From: Taxillus chinensis
Taxonomy: Eukaryota > Streptophyta > Magnoliopsida > Santalales > Loranthaceae
Assembly: GCA_023512835.1 (NCBI GenBank)
Contig: CM042090.1
Span: 13,997,617 to 14,061,616, forward strand
DNA length: 64,000 nucleotides
Direction: 5' to 3'
Part shown: positions 22,675 through 34,999 of the stretch, one piece after another
Numbering within the stretch: the first letter of the stretch is position 1
How the letters are laid out: every line of letters starts with the position of its first letter
Position numbers and translations under genes: made by a program
The notes under the pieces: generated by a model
Told to the model about the DNA's origin: nothing
What the model saw: the letters and a program-made list of their open reading frames with translations, nothing else
The model's database searches: none

Positions 22675-23865
22675 ATGGGATCGGCGGCTTTCTTCTTCTT
22701 CTTCTTCTTCTTCTTCCTTGTGGCGTGTTCTCGTCCTTCCAATGGTTCTGCTTCCGGGAACCCCGACTACCGGGATGCTCTGGCCAAGTCCATTCTCTTC
22801 TTCCAAGGCCAACGCTCAGGCCATCTTCCCATCGGCCAAGGGATGACATGGAGGTCCCATTCCGGCCTCTCCGACGGCATCCTCGAAAATGTATGTATAT
22901 ATATACGCACTCGTTAAAAATAAGCTAATTAACATTTTATATATTCATTTGCATATATATATATATATATACATATATATGTATGTATATATATTGCAAA
23001 CATACATGCGCATGACAACGGGATTCATTCACGAAACTAAACTACCATATATATGATCCGTTTTCTTACTAGCTATTAGAAGCCTAATCACGTTCGTCAA
23101 GCGGATTGTGTTACTTTCCGTGACTAATCAATTAGGGATAAAATTTTGGCATGAAAATTAAAGAAAAGCGAAATGATTACATTAATGTCTAGAAGCACGT
23201 AGGCAATAGAATAGTGTAAATTGAATTAAATACAATTTGGTATTTTGGAATGAAAAGAAACACAGAGGTTAATTTCAGCTAGCGCGTATGACTATAATTA
23301 AGCACCTGATGGAATAGCAGTACGTGAACGTCTATATTTAGTGTGAGCTTTTCCTCTCGGCTACGAATTAACTGGAAGACTCACGTAATTAGTGTGTTTC
23401 GTTTCCAGGTGAATTTGACCGGCGGCTACTACGACGCCGGCGACAATGTCAAATTCAACTTCCCAATGGCCTTCACCACCACCATGCTCTCTTGGGGCAT
23501 CCTCGAGAACGGCAAGCGCATGGGCGACGAGCTCAGCGCTGCCCGTGAAGCTGTCCGATGGAGCACCGACTACCTTCTCAAGTGTGCTTCCAGCCTCCCT
23601 GACCGCCTCTATGTTGGCGTTGGGGATCCCAATGCCGACCACAGCTGCTGGGAGCGCCCAGAGGACATGGACACCCCCCCGGACCGTCTACTTTGTCACG
23701 CCAGCAAAGCCCGGCTCTGATGTCGCCGCCGAGATCGCGGCAGCGCTGGCTGCTGCCTCCCTAGTGTTCCGGTCGACGGACCCAAGATACGCGGCAAAGC
23801 TACTGAGCACGGCGAGGGTTGTGTATGACTTTGCATCCCAGCACCTTGGCACGTACGGTGACTCA

Positions 23866-24083
23866 ATAATAAAAACTGCCGTCCCTCCTTTACGTTCCCA
23901 TGCCTATAAAGGCTTACATCCAACTTAAACAAGATAAGCACAACGAATTATTCAAGATAAACACAAAGAAACTCAAATAAATTAGATAGGAACAAAATAA
24001 GTAAAATAAATCTATTCTAACGACCCCCGAACTTTGGGTGGTCTCTCTTAGCCAAGAACGCCTCCGCCAAACGCTCTACGTCG
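23866..24083 (-). repeat. 3' LTR of insertion 2, truncated
   Basis: 218 bases with the same truncation as in insertion 1. Its terminal CGTCA has become CGTCG at 24079-24083. At the CCCC/CCCT site it has CCCCCGAAC, the opposite state to the 3' LTR of insertion 1. Confidence 0.9.
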
Positions 24084-27000
24084 GTCTCCTCTTCTCTGAA
24101 AAGAGCTCGACCCCGAGCTAATGTCTGGATAAAGTGCCACCTCTTCATAATAAGGGAACACGTCAGCAACATTAAATGTCCGGGAAATGCCCATGTCAGC
24201 CGGGAGGTCAACCACATAAGCATTGTTATTAACTTTATGCAGAATTTTATATGGACCGTACTTTCTGGGTTGCAACTTATTGTACGTCCCGGCTGGAAAT
24301 CTCTCCCTGCGCAAAAATACCATTACCGAATCTCCCACGTTGAAAACTTTCAAACGCCGACGCTTATCCGCAGCAGACCTGTATTTAGCGTTGGTTTTCT
24401 CCAATGTTTGGCGCACCTCCTCGTGCACAGATTGCGCCTGCATCGCCATAGCTTCGGCAGCTGAACTGAAACTGGAATCTTTAGGCAGCCGGAGTAAATC
24501 CACAGTATGCTTGGGAGGGAAGGTGTACACCACAGAAAAAGGAGCTCGCCCGGTTGCCGTATGGACGGCACTGTTATAGGCAAACTCAGCCTGCGGCAGG
24601 GCATAGTCCCATTGTTTGGGTTTATGGCCACAGATACTGCGAACCAGATTTCCCAGCGTCCTGTTCGTCACTTCAGTTTGCCCATCGGTCTGGGGGTGGG
24701 CAGTTGTGCTACGATTAAGTGAGGTCTGGAACATCTTCCATAACGTCACCCAGAAATGACTGAGGAATTTGGTGTCTCGATCGGAGGTGATTGACTGCGG
24801 CACTCCATGAAGGCGGACCACCTCCTTGAAGAATAACCGGGCAATATGTGACGCATCTGACGTTTTCTGCAAGGGATAAAGTGAGCCATTTTGGAAAATC
24901 GATCCACAATGACAAATACTGAATCAACCCCACGTTGGGTGCGGGGTAAACCCAACACAAAATCCATGGACAGATCGACCCAAATATTGCTAGGGACTGG
25001 AAGTGGCATGTAAAGGCCGATTCTGCGATTGCCCCTTGAATTGTTGACAAATATAACACCTACGCACAAAATTACCCACATCCCGCTTCAATTGCGGCCA
25101 AAAAAACGTTCCTCCAGGCGTGACATAGTTTTATCTCTCCCGAGATGCCCACTCAACCCATCTCCATGTAGATCTCGAAGAAGCTTTTCCCGTAAAGACG
25201 TCCGGTGGGATACATAAACGATTACCACGAAACAGATACCCCTGGCTCTCATGGAAATCCCCAGTCGGTTGCCTCTCCAGGCACTTCGCCCAGATTTCTT
25301 TAAAATCGTCGTCCTCGTGGTATAATTCGCGTAAAGACTCGAACCCCACAATTTCATGCGCCAGCGTTACCAACAAACTAGCACGCCGGCTTAGTGCATC
25401 CGCAACTTGGTTTTGGGTACCTGATTTGTGCCGGATTGAGAAAGGAAATTTTTGGAGGTAAGCAGACCACCTAACGTACATTCTGTCCAGATGCTTTTGG
25501 CTATTGACAAACTTCAAAGCTTGGTGATCAGTATATAAAATAAACTCCCTTTGCACCAAATAATGCTCCCAATGCTTCATGGCACGGACCACAACATAAA
25601 ATTCCTGCGTGTAAGTCCCCCACTTCTGTCGAGATTCACTCAATTTCTCACTAAAGAAAGCGACAGGACGTTTTTCTTGAGAGAGAACAGCCCCAATTCC
25701 CACGCCACTAGCATCACACTCCACTTCAAAAATTTTCTCAAAGCTTGGTAGGGCCAAAACCGGAGCAGGACACGGCTTCTCCTTAATTTCCACAAAGCTT
25801 GCCGACGCCGCGTCCCCCCATTGGAAACGTCCTTTTTAAGACACTCGGTTATGGGCGCCATGATGGTGCTAAAATTCCGAATAAATCGGCGATAGAAGGT
25901 GGCCAAACCATGAAAACTGCGGACTTCACTAACACACGTTGGCACCGGCCAATCTCTAATAACAAGAACCTTTTCTTCATCCACCTGAATGCCGGTTGAA
26001 CTCACAACATAACCCAAAAATAGCAAACTGTTTGTCAAAAACTTGCATTTTTTGAGGTTAAGAAATAATTTATTCTTTTGCAGGACTGTGAGCACCTCAC
26101 GTAGCTGCCCAATATGGGTCTCCGCATCCCTGCTATACACAAGAATATCATCAAAATAGACAACAACAAATTTACCCACGAAAGGCCTCAATACTTGGTT
26201 CATCACCCGCATAAAGGTACTGGGGCGTTGGATAATCCGAATGGCATGACTAACCATTCATATAGTCCATCCTTGCTTTTAAATGCCGTCTTCCATTCAT
26301 CCCCCGGACGAACTCGAATCTGGTGATACCCGCTACGCAAATCAAGTTTTGAGAATACTTGAGAACCCTCCAATTGGTCCAACATGTCATCCAATCGGGG
26401 AATTGGGAATCGATATTTGATAGTGATCTTATTAATAGCACGGCTGTCCACACACATGCGCCAGCCTCCATCCTTCTTTGGTATTAATAACGCCGGGACT
26501 GCACACGGGCTCATGCTTTCACGGATAAAACCCTTTTGTAAAAGCTCCTCGATCTTTTCACGAAGGATCTCATTTTCCTTTGGACTCATACGATAATGCG
26601 CCAAATTGGGTAGGCTAGCCCCGGGTATGAGATCAATATGATGCTGGACCGCACGTAAAGGGGGCAAAGCATCCGGTAATTCCTCTGAAGTGATGTCAGT
26701 AAATTGTTCCAGCAGCGCCTGTACTTTTATTGGGACCTCAGGTATTGAGGCATCCTTTCCCTCGACCATGAATGATTTAACAACCAAGGCAACAACTGCC
26801 TGGGTGCTTTTAAGTCCCGCCATGAATTCTGCATCACCACTAACCAAGGTCAGGAAGGACTGCTTCGTCGCCTCCGAAGACTCATCTGTCATTGCTTTTC
26901 TCTGAGATGGGACCATAGCAATTTTATGGGTCTTCCAGGTAAACAAATAAATATTATCGCGGCCTTTATAGGTGACATTCACGTCATATTGCCACGGACG

Positions 27001-28545
27001 CCCCAGCAGAACATGGCTTGCGTCCATGTCAACAACATCACAAACAACTTCAGCCTTATAAATTTTCCCAATAGAGATGGGTACTCGGCAAACCTCCGTT
27101 ACTTTCACTGTGGGCCCTTTTTTAATCCACCCGATAGTGTACGGATGCGGGTGCTTCTCCGTTGGTAGCTTCAAATGTTCCACTAGCTTCTTGGCAACAA
27201 AGTTTTCACAGCTCCCACTATCGACAATTAAGTCGCAGACCCTTTGGCTTATTGTGCAGCTGGAACGAAATATGTTGTGCCGTTGCCCCGAGTCCTCTTG
27301 CTTAGGCATGTACATCACACGTTGGACAACACAATTAACCCGCTCTCCAACCTCTTCTCGCAACTTCCACACCCTCACATAGCCCCCCCCTCATCCTCTT
27401 CAAGTCCAAGAGCATCAGGGCTATCATCATCTTCTTCCACCCAATTCACCGGCCTTGAGCGTTCGGGCGGGCATTAGACAGTGTCCAGGCTTCCTACACC
27501 TATAACATACGCCAGGTGTGGGCTTTGTATATGGGTTAGAGCTCGTATTCTTGGTTGTCACCCCTCTGTTACTTGGAGCCGTAGATATATTTTTGTTAGC
27601 GTTGGTGCCGCTCCCAACTTTAGGCTGAGCTGCTAAGCCTGGTGCGGAAGTACTCCTATCTCTGCTAGTGATAATCGGGTCTGCACTATCCCTCCGGAGT
27701 CCAAATGTGCCTCCTTTGCGCTCCATCGACTCGGCCTTCAATGCTAGATTATGAGCCTCTTCCACGGTCCAAATTACTTGCAACCCGACTTTATCTCGAA
27801 GTGTCGGTCTTAAACCATTTAGATACCTGGATACTCGCTGCCCTTCCGTCTCGTTAAGGTTGTTCCGCTCTAGCAATCGTGAAAACTCGGCTGTGTAGTC
27901 GAACACCGACTTGGAGCCTTGTGAACAGTCCTGCAATAGCTGGAACAAATATTGCTCATAGTCCGGTGGTAGAAACCTTCCCATCATGAGTTGCTTCATC
28001 CTTCGCCACGTCCTTATGGGTGCCTTCCCCTGTCGATGACGAGTTTTCTGCAATTGATCCCACCATACCGCAGCTCCTCCTTTTAGCCTAAAAGCCACAT
28101 ATCGCACCATTTTTACATTGGGCACCTCCATCATTTCAAAGAACCTCTACTTCGTCACCCAATCCAGGAAATCCTCAATGCGTAAGTTCCCATTGAAATT
28201 TGGAAGCTCCGCCTTCAATCGATAGTCATCATATTCTCTTTGTCGATGGACCGGCTGCACCCTTCCGTATCCTATATCAGGATCCTCCTCCGAGCTCTCG
28301 TCGCTACCTGGTTGAGTGCGTGATGACTGATTTCGTTGTTCCCTGATGGCAGGTTGGCCTCGGGCAATTCCTTCGGCACGTGTCCTGTCAACTGGTGGCC
28401 TGTTGTTGGTGACGAGGTTAGCTCCCACAAGCAAGTCTCGGATCTGAGCGACCTGCTGCTGCATCTCCTCCACCACCGTCCACAGGGCCTCTACCCCACG
28501 TTCTCCGCCAATGGGGTTTCCATTTCCTCCTCCGTTAGTTGCCAT
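24017..28545 (-). pseudogene. gag-pol polyprotein of insertion 2, multiply frameshifted
   Basis: The start ATG at 28545 (MATNGGG) and the stop at 24017 inside the 3' LTR correspond to insertion 1. Open pieces are 28147-28545 (gag N-terminal part), 27427-28134 (gag to zinc knuckle), 26203-27378 (protease and reverse transcriptase to the LSNAP motif), 25640-26257 (reverse transcriptase with YFDD to RNase H), 25131-25793 (RNase H and start of integrase) and 24048-24872 (integrase core end and C-terminal part). Breaks lie near 28147, 27478, 27360, 26223, 25837, 25203, 25105, 25018, 24867 and 24094, nearly all 1-2 base indels. RNase H is continuous here through [17 protein letters not shown], which locates the frameshift of insertion 1. 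No full-length product is possible. Confidence 0.9.
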
Positions 28546-28563
28546 CGAGACCGGCGATTCCGT

Positions 28564-28575
28564 GCTCTGATACCA
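28564..28575 (-). other. Primer-binding site (tRNA-iMet) of insertion 2
   Basis: TGGTATCAGAGC on the minus strand, unchanged from insertion 1, two bases from the LTR end. Confidence 0.9.
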
Positions 28576-28577
28576 AA

Positions 28578-28877
28578 TGACGCAGTGGAAACGATAGAAG
28601 AGGATACGTACACGCTAATATCCTTGAAGAAAATTGGTTTTGCATAAACTTTATTTTCAATAATAAAAACTGCCGTCCCTCCTTTACGTTCCCATGCCTA
28701 TAAAGGCTTACATCCAACTTAAACAAGATAAGCACAACGAATTATTCAAGATAAACACAAAGAAACTCAAATAAATTAGATAGGAACAAAATAAGTAAAA
28801 TAAATCTATTCTAACGACCCCTGAACTTTGGGTGGTCTCTCTTAGCCAAGAACGCCTCCGCCAAACGCTCTACGTCA
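28578..28877 (-). repeat. 5' LTR of insertion 2 (300 bp, complete)
   Basis: Bounded by TGACG and CGTCA, adjoining exon 2 at 28878. It reads TTTTCAATAATAAAA near 28654-28668 where insertion 1 has TTTTTGATAATAAAA. The CA here matches the truncated LTR junctions, which suggests CA is the older state. Confidence 0.9.
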
Positions 28878-29007
28878 CTCGGCGGCAGCGTTTGCCCATT
28901 CTACTGCTCCTATTCCGGATATCAGGTATAGCCCATTGTTTGTCCCTTGTTCCATAATTAATTGTGACATGATTTCAGCATTTAATTAAAATTGTGACGG
29001 GTTGATA

Positions 29008-29051
<44 letters not shown>

Positions 29052-30210
29052 ATAAACATATGCCGATTCACGTCATGCATTTAATCTAATGGGATTTTCC
29101 ATTTTTCCTTCAATTGGGAGCAGGACGAGTTGATGTGGGGAGCTGCATGGTTATTTAGGGCAACAAAGGACGCAAAATATTTAAGTATTGCCAACTCTTT
29201 TGGAACTAGCAATGCGCCGGACATCTTCGGTTGGGACAACAAGTACGCAGGCGCATATGTTCTCCTGTCAAGGGTAACGTTCACCAACTTAATTTTCAAA
29301 TTGCATGTGTACGTGTTAATTAAATATGTTTCGCAACTTTCTCTGAACTAATTAGTACACGCTGTTTTTCCTTTTAGGGGGCTTTATTGAACAAAAACAC
29401 GAATTTGTTCCAATTCGGTGAGGCGGCCGAAAATTTTGTGTGCCGCATTATTCCACAATCTCCTTCGTCCAGCACACAATACACACAAGGTGAAAAAAAG
29501 AAGAAGAGAGAGAGAATGAGAGTCTCCTGTTAGTGTTGATTATATATCGATTGAGTGAGACGACAATCTAAAGTTAAACTTTACCATGTATGTTTATATG
29601 TGTGTAGGTGGACTCATGTTTAAGCTATCAGGAAGCAATCTCCAATACGTAACAGCCATTAATTTTCTTCTTACAACTTACTCCAAGTATATGAGTGCAT
29701 CAAAGCATACATTCAATTGTGGCGGCCTCCAAGTCACCCCACATTCTCTACGATTGCTTGTAAAACAACAGGTAATAACTCCGTGTTTGATTAGCATACA
29801 AAAACACACACATACACTTTGTTAATCGATGCTTATTGTTTAATTATGAGCACAGGAACTAATTCGCTTCTACTTTTAGGTGGACTACATTTTAGGGGTA
29901 AACCCTCTGGGCATGTCATTCATGGTAGGATTTGGGACAAATTACCCACAAAGAATCCACCACAGAGGGGCATCCATACCTTCAATGAGAGACCATCCAC
30001 AGAAAATATTTTGTGAAAATGGCATGGACTACTTTCATACACAAAACCCAAATCCAAACAAGTTAATCGGAGCCGTTGTAGGTGGCCCGGACCAAAATGA
30101 TGGGTATCCAGGATGGTCGTGATGACTACGATCATTCGGAACCTGCCACTTACACCAATGCCGCTTTGGTTGGCTCTCTAGCATACTTGACCACATTCGA
30201 TTCTCATTAA

Positions 30211-32467
30211 GTAGCAAGACGCATAGATATATAAGTTACATTCTAATCGAAAGAAGTTTGTTACTCGTTACCCAAAAATACAATATGGGTGCATAGGTTA
30301 TATTTTTATTGCACTTAATTTGTATATATGTAGACAGTGTAAATATCTGTAATTTCGGATTTTACCACATATATGGAATGCCTAATTTGGACATCTAAGG
30401 CTTCTATGGCAATGGAATGATGCTCTCTCATCTATAGTATGGTTTTATTTAAATTTTTCGCAAAGAATTCGTTAAATTATTACATGTTTTCTTTGAAGAA
30501 AGTCTTAATTCCCCTAACGCAACAAAAGTGACGACGAGATAAATAAGAACAATTACGAGGTCGACTGGCATATATATACAAAAAAACACACGTACATAAT
30601 CGGAGGGAGGGACACAAGAGAGGAGGAACTCCTTACGTGAATAGTTTATCTTTTATCGGCCATCCTCAAAGGTATGTGTATATATATACATGTATTGGTC
30701 AAAAAGCTATAATTCTACAACATTAAAATTAGTAAATCTCATAAATAAGACGATGAACTGTTCATCTATCTACTTGCATGGATGGCAAAAGTGTTCAAAA
30801 TCATATAATTTGGAGCCATTTTTTAATTTTTAAACTAATTAATAACCTTATCTCTATTCTCTAGCTTGTGTGTGTGTGTCTATATATCAATTTGTAATAC
30901 GTGTAAACTCAATAATAAGTGTATTTACGCGAATAGGGTAACAACAACAACAACAACAAAAAAAACAAAACACAACAACAATAATGGACTAGCTAGTAAT
31001 TTTTTTCCCATTCTCGAGGCCTAGTACAACGTAATCCTCCAACATATAATTAATACCAAAACAAAAATAGGAGGATGGATAAACCCAATGGAAAGCTTAC
31101 ACACGAAAAAGAATTCGTGCTAATTAATAAATTGTGGTGAAATAGAGGTACAGTGAGAGAGTTGGAAATGAACTCCGCTTTCATATATTACGTTGATAGT
31201 AATAGTTAATTTGATACATATATACATATAAATATATATAACCAAAATATGTAGAAGGGACACAATTAATACTAAACACCTCCAAGTGTTTTCAGGGTGT
31301 TTGTATCATTCAAATCGTATGTAACAAAAATATTCTGCGATTGTATGGTTTTCTTTTACACTAGCCCATAAATTAATTGACAACACTTAAACTTAAAACC
31401 AACAAATTACAAGTGCAATTTAATCGGTACAAGGTTTTCTAAATTCGTGGTCTAAAACTAAAAATTCATTTCACTAACGGGACAAGTTTCAATTTTGAAA
31501 TTAATGATCTAGAAACTCTCATGCATTCAAATTATAGCCATACTCCCGCGCATATTTTCTGGTTTGCGCTCGGGTACTTGCGACTAGAAAAACCCTAATT
31601 ATATTGCATTCCATAATCAATATTAAACAAGATTATAACACTCACATCGATATATAGGACAATATCACCGAGAAAACATATAATTCTAAATCGTTATACA
31701 GTAAAATAAGTGTGAAGAGAAACCCCTAAAAACACAAGTAGAACAATATAAATATGTTTAAAATATTAACGGCTTAACTTATTGATAGTTCATAGTGTTA
31801 GTGTCTCATATAAGCATGAGACATTGAAAATATTAATCTATTGACTGATCCTTCTTAGCATATGCCACCCTCATATTCAAATACAATTATATATTTTGCT
31901 ATACATAGATTATTATTAAATTCATCAAACGTAAGCGCACTTAATTTTTTTTTTTTTTAATCTAGTTTTAAATGATTCCTTCAATAATCTATGTGTGCAC
32001 CGCCGATGGATAAGATTGGAAATGTATGTAGTTGGTGCAATTTTTGTTTTTAATATAATGACCCATCCCCAAAATATATGGTCGGGTGAGCTTAAAATTA
32101 AACCACCACGAATGTTTTTCACATTCCAAATACGCGTTACCAGGAATCCTTCATTATATATAACAATTAACAATAATTTGTTAATACCCCGTAACCCATT
32201 ATAACTAATAATAATTCATTTATAACAGTTAACCATAATTTGTTTATAACAGCCATTCGTTTCTTGCTTCACAGGTATAATTATATTAATTAAGACGGGT
32301 CCGTGAAAATTAACAAGCCAATTGGAAAAGCCTGGGCTTGCGGTTGCGGTTCCAATTCTATATAAATTGGAAGACACGCCAGAGTCGCCATTCATTGAAA
32401 GTGGTCTCTCTAACGCAACAGACAAGGGCCATTAAAGATTAGCATTAATTAATATAGTAGCGCAGCA
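30211..32467 (+). other. Spacer 4/5 (type B, interrupted CAA tract)
   Basis: No gene is visible. The CAA tract at about 30941-30983 is broken by an A-rich stretch (AAAAAAAACAAAACACAAC), unlike the pure runs of spacers 2/3, 3/4 and 6/7. The rest matches type B. Confidence 0.75.
32350..32372 (+). promoter_or_regulatory. Core promoter of copy 5
   Basis: TATATAAAT at 32359-32367 with the same flanking arms, 109 nt before the ATG at 32468. Confidence 0.55.
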
Positions 32468-32742
32468 ATGGGATCGGCGGCTTTCTTCTTCTTCTTCTTC
32501 TTCTTCTTCCTTGTGGCGTGTTCTCGTCCTTCCAATGGTTCTGCTTCCGGGAACCCCGACTACCGGGATGCTCTGGCCAAGTCCATTCTCTTCTTCCAAG
32601 GCCAACGCTCAGGCCATCTTCCCATTGGCCAAGGGATGACATGGAGGTCCCATTCCGGCCTCTCCGACGGCATCCTCGAAAATGTATGTATATATATACG
32701 CACTTGTTAAAAATAAGCTAATTAACATTTTATATATTCATT

Positions 32743-32785
<43 letters not shown>

Positions 32786-33792
32786 ATATATTGCAAACAT
32801 ACATGCGCATGACAACGGGATTCATTCACGAAACTAAACTACCATATATATGATCCGTTTTCTTACTAGCTATTAGAAGCCTAATCACGTTCGTCAAGCG
32901 GATTGTGTTACTTTCCGTGACTAATCAATCAGGGATAAAATTTTGGCATGAAAATTAAAGAAAAGCGAAATGATTACATTAATGTCTAGAAGCACGTAGG
33001 CAATAGAATAGTGTAAATTGAATTAAATACAATTTGGTATTTTGGAATGAAAAGAAACACAGAGGTTAATTTCAGCTAGCGCGTATGACTATAATTAAGC
33101 ACCTGATGGAATAGCAGTACGTGAACGTCTATATTTAGTGTGAGCTTTTCCTCTCGGCTACGAATTAACTGGAAGACTCACGTAATTAGTGTGTTTCGTT
33201 TCCAGGTGAATTTGACCGGCGGCTACTACGACGCCGGCGACAATGTCAAATTCAACTTCCCAATGGCCTTCACCACCACCATGCTCTCTTGGGGCATCCT
33301 CGAGAACGGCAAGCGCATGGGCGACGAGCTCAGCGCTGCCCGTGAAGCTGTCCGATGGAGCACCGACTACCTTCTCAAGTGTGCTTCCAGCCTCCCTGAC
33401 CGCCTCTATGTTGGCGTTGGGGATCCCAATGCCGACCACAGCTGCTGGGAGCGCCCAGAGGACATGGACACCCCCCCGGACCGTCTACTTTGTCACGCCA
33501 GCAAAGCCCGGCTCTGATGTCGCCGCCGAGACCGCGGCAGCGCTGGCTGCTGCCTCCCTAGTGTTCCGGTCGACGGACCCAAGATACGCGGCAAAGCTAC
33601 TGAGCACGGCGAGGGTTGTGTATGACTTTGCATCCCAGCACCTTGGCACGTACAGTGACTCACTCGGCGGCAGCGTTTGCCCATTCTACTGCTCCTATTC
33701 CGGATATCAGGTATAGCCCATTGTTTGTCCCTTGTTCCATAATTAATTGTGACATGATTTCAGCATTTAATTAAAATTGTGACGGGTTGATA

Positions 33793-33840
<48 letters not shown>

Positions 33841-34999
33841 ATAAACATATGCCGATTCACGTCATGCATTTAATCTAATGGGATTTTCCATTTTTCCTTC
33901 AATTGGGAGCAGGACGAGTTGATGTGGGGAGCTGCATGGTTATTTAGGGCAACAAAGGACGCAAAATATTTAAGTATTGCCAACTCTTTTGGAACTAGCA
34001 ATGCGCCGGACATCTTCAGTTGGGACAACAAGTACGCAGGCGCATATGTTCTCCTGTCAAGGGTAACGTTCACCAACTTAATTTTCAAATTGCATGTGTA
34101 CGTGTTAATTAAATATGTTTCGCAACTTTCTCTGAACTAATTAGTACACGCTGTTTTTCCTTTTAGGGGGCTTTATTGAACAAAAACACGAATTTGTTCC
34201 AATTCAGTGAGGCGGCCGAAAATTTTGTGTGCCGCATTATTCCACAATCTCCTTCGTCCAGCACACAATACACACAAGGTGAAAAAAAAGAAGAAGAGAG
34301 AGAGAATGAGAGTCTCCTGTTAGTGTTGATTATATATCGATTGAGTGAGACGACAATCTAAAGTTAAACTTTACCATGTATGTTTATATGTGTGTAGGTG
34401 GACTCATGTTTAAGCTATCAGGAAGCAATCTCCAATACGTAACAGCCATTAATTTTCTTCTTACAACTTACTCCAAGTATATGAGTGCATCAAAGCATAC
34501 ATTCAATTGTGGCGGCCTCCAAGTCACCCCACATTCTCTACGATTGCTTGTAAAACAACAGGTAATAACTCCGTGTTTGATTAGCATACAAAAACACACA
34601 CATACACTTTGTTAATCGATGCTTATTGTTTAATTATGAGCACAGGAACTAATTCGCTTCTACTTTTAGGTGGACTACATTTTAGGGGTAAACCCTCTGG
34701 GCATGTCATTCATGGTAGGATTTGGGACAAATTACCCACAAAGAATCCACCACAGAGGGGCATCCATACCTTCAATGAGAGACCATCCACAGAAAATATT
34801 TTGTGAAAATGGCATGGACTACTTTCATACACAAAACCCAAATCCAAACAAGTTAATCGGAGCCGTTGTAGGTGGCCCGGACCAAAATGATGGGTATCCA
34901 GATGGTCGTGATGACTACGGTCATTCGGAACCTGCCACTTACACCAATGCCGCTTTGGTTGGCTCTCTAGCATACTTGACCACATTCGATTCTCATTAA
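32468..34999 (+). pseudogene. Copy 5: GH9 endoglucanase with a single exon-2 frameshift
   Basis: Exon equivalents are 32468..32683, 33206..33710, 33913..34062, 34167..34278, 34398..34561 and 34670..34999. The only break is the seven-C run at 33471-33477, which would end translation after about 175 residues. Everything else is open, including both GH9 signatures and the HSEPAT catalytic Glu. If the seventh C is a consensus error this is a functional 491-residue enzyme nearly identical to copy 1, with Thr for Ser in MAFTTTM and Gly before HSEP. Exon 4 has Ser (QFSEAAEN). Confidence 0.85.

Larger units (their letters stand above)
23866..28877 (-). mobile_element. Ty3/gypsy LTR retrotransposon, insertion 2 (duplicate of insertion 1)
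   Basis: It has the same orientation, insertion site, truncated 3' LTR and domain order as 14053-19069. By eye it differs from that copy by roughly 15-20 substitutions and about as many 1-3 base indels. It is more broken: about ten frameshifts scatter through gag, zinc knuckle, protease, reverse transcriptase, RNase H and integrase. The shared junctions show it arose by duplication of the whole 9.8-kb composite unit, not by a second transposition. Confidence 0.95.
22675..30210 (+). pseudogene. Copy 4: GH9 pseudogene with the same retrotransposon insertion
   Basis: Exon equivalents are 22675..22890, 23409..23865 continued at 28878..28925, 29124..29273, 29378..29489, 29608..29771 and 29880..30210. 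The insertion point, the preceding Ser-to-Gly change (LGTYGDS) and the left junction are identical to copy 3, so the two are sister duplicates. Lesions in the GH9 frame are fewer than in copy 3: a seven-C run at 23674-23680 and the extra G at 30111-30112 in exon 6. Exon 3 is open, with Gly instead of Ser in DIFGWDNK. Exons 4 and 5 are open, with Gly in LFQFGEAAENF. Splice sites are preserved, but no enzyme can be made. Confidence 0.93.

Noticed and set aside
14053..28877. Two independent retrotransposon insertions at a hotspot
   Set aside because: Identical junctions and an identical 83-base LTR truncation require common descent.
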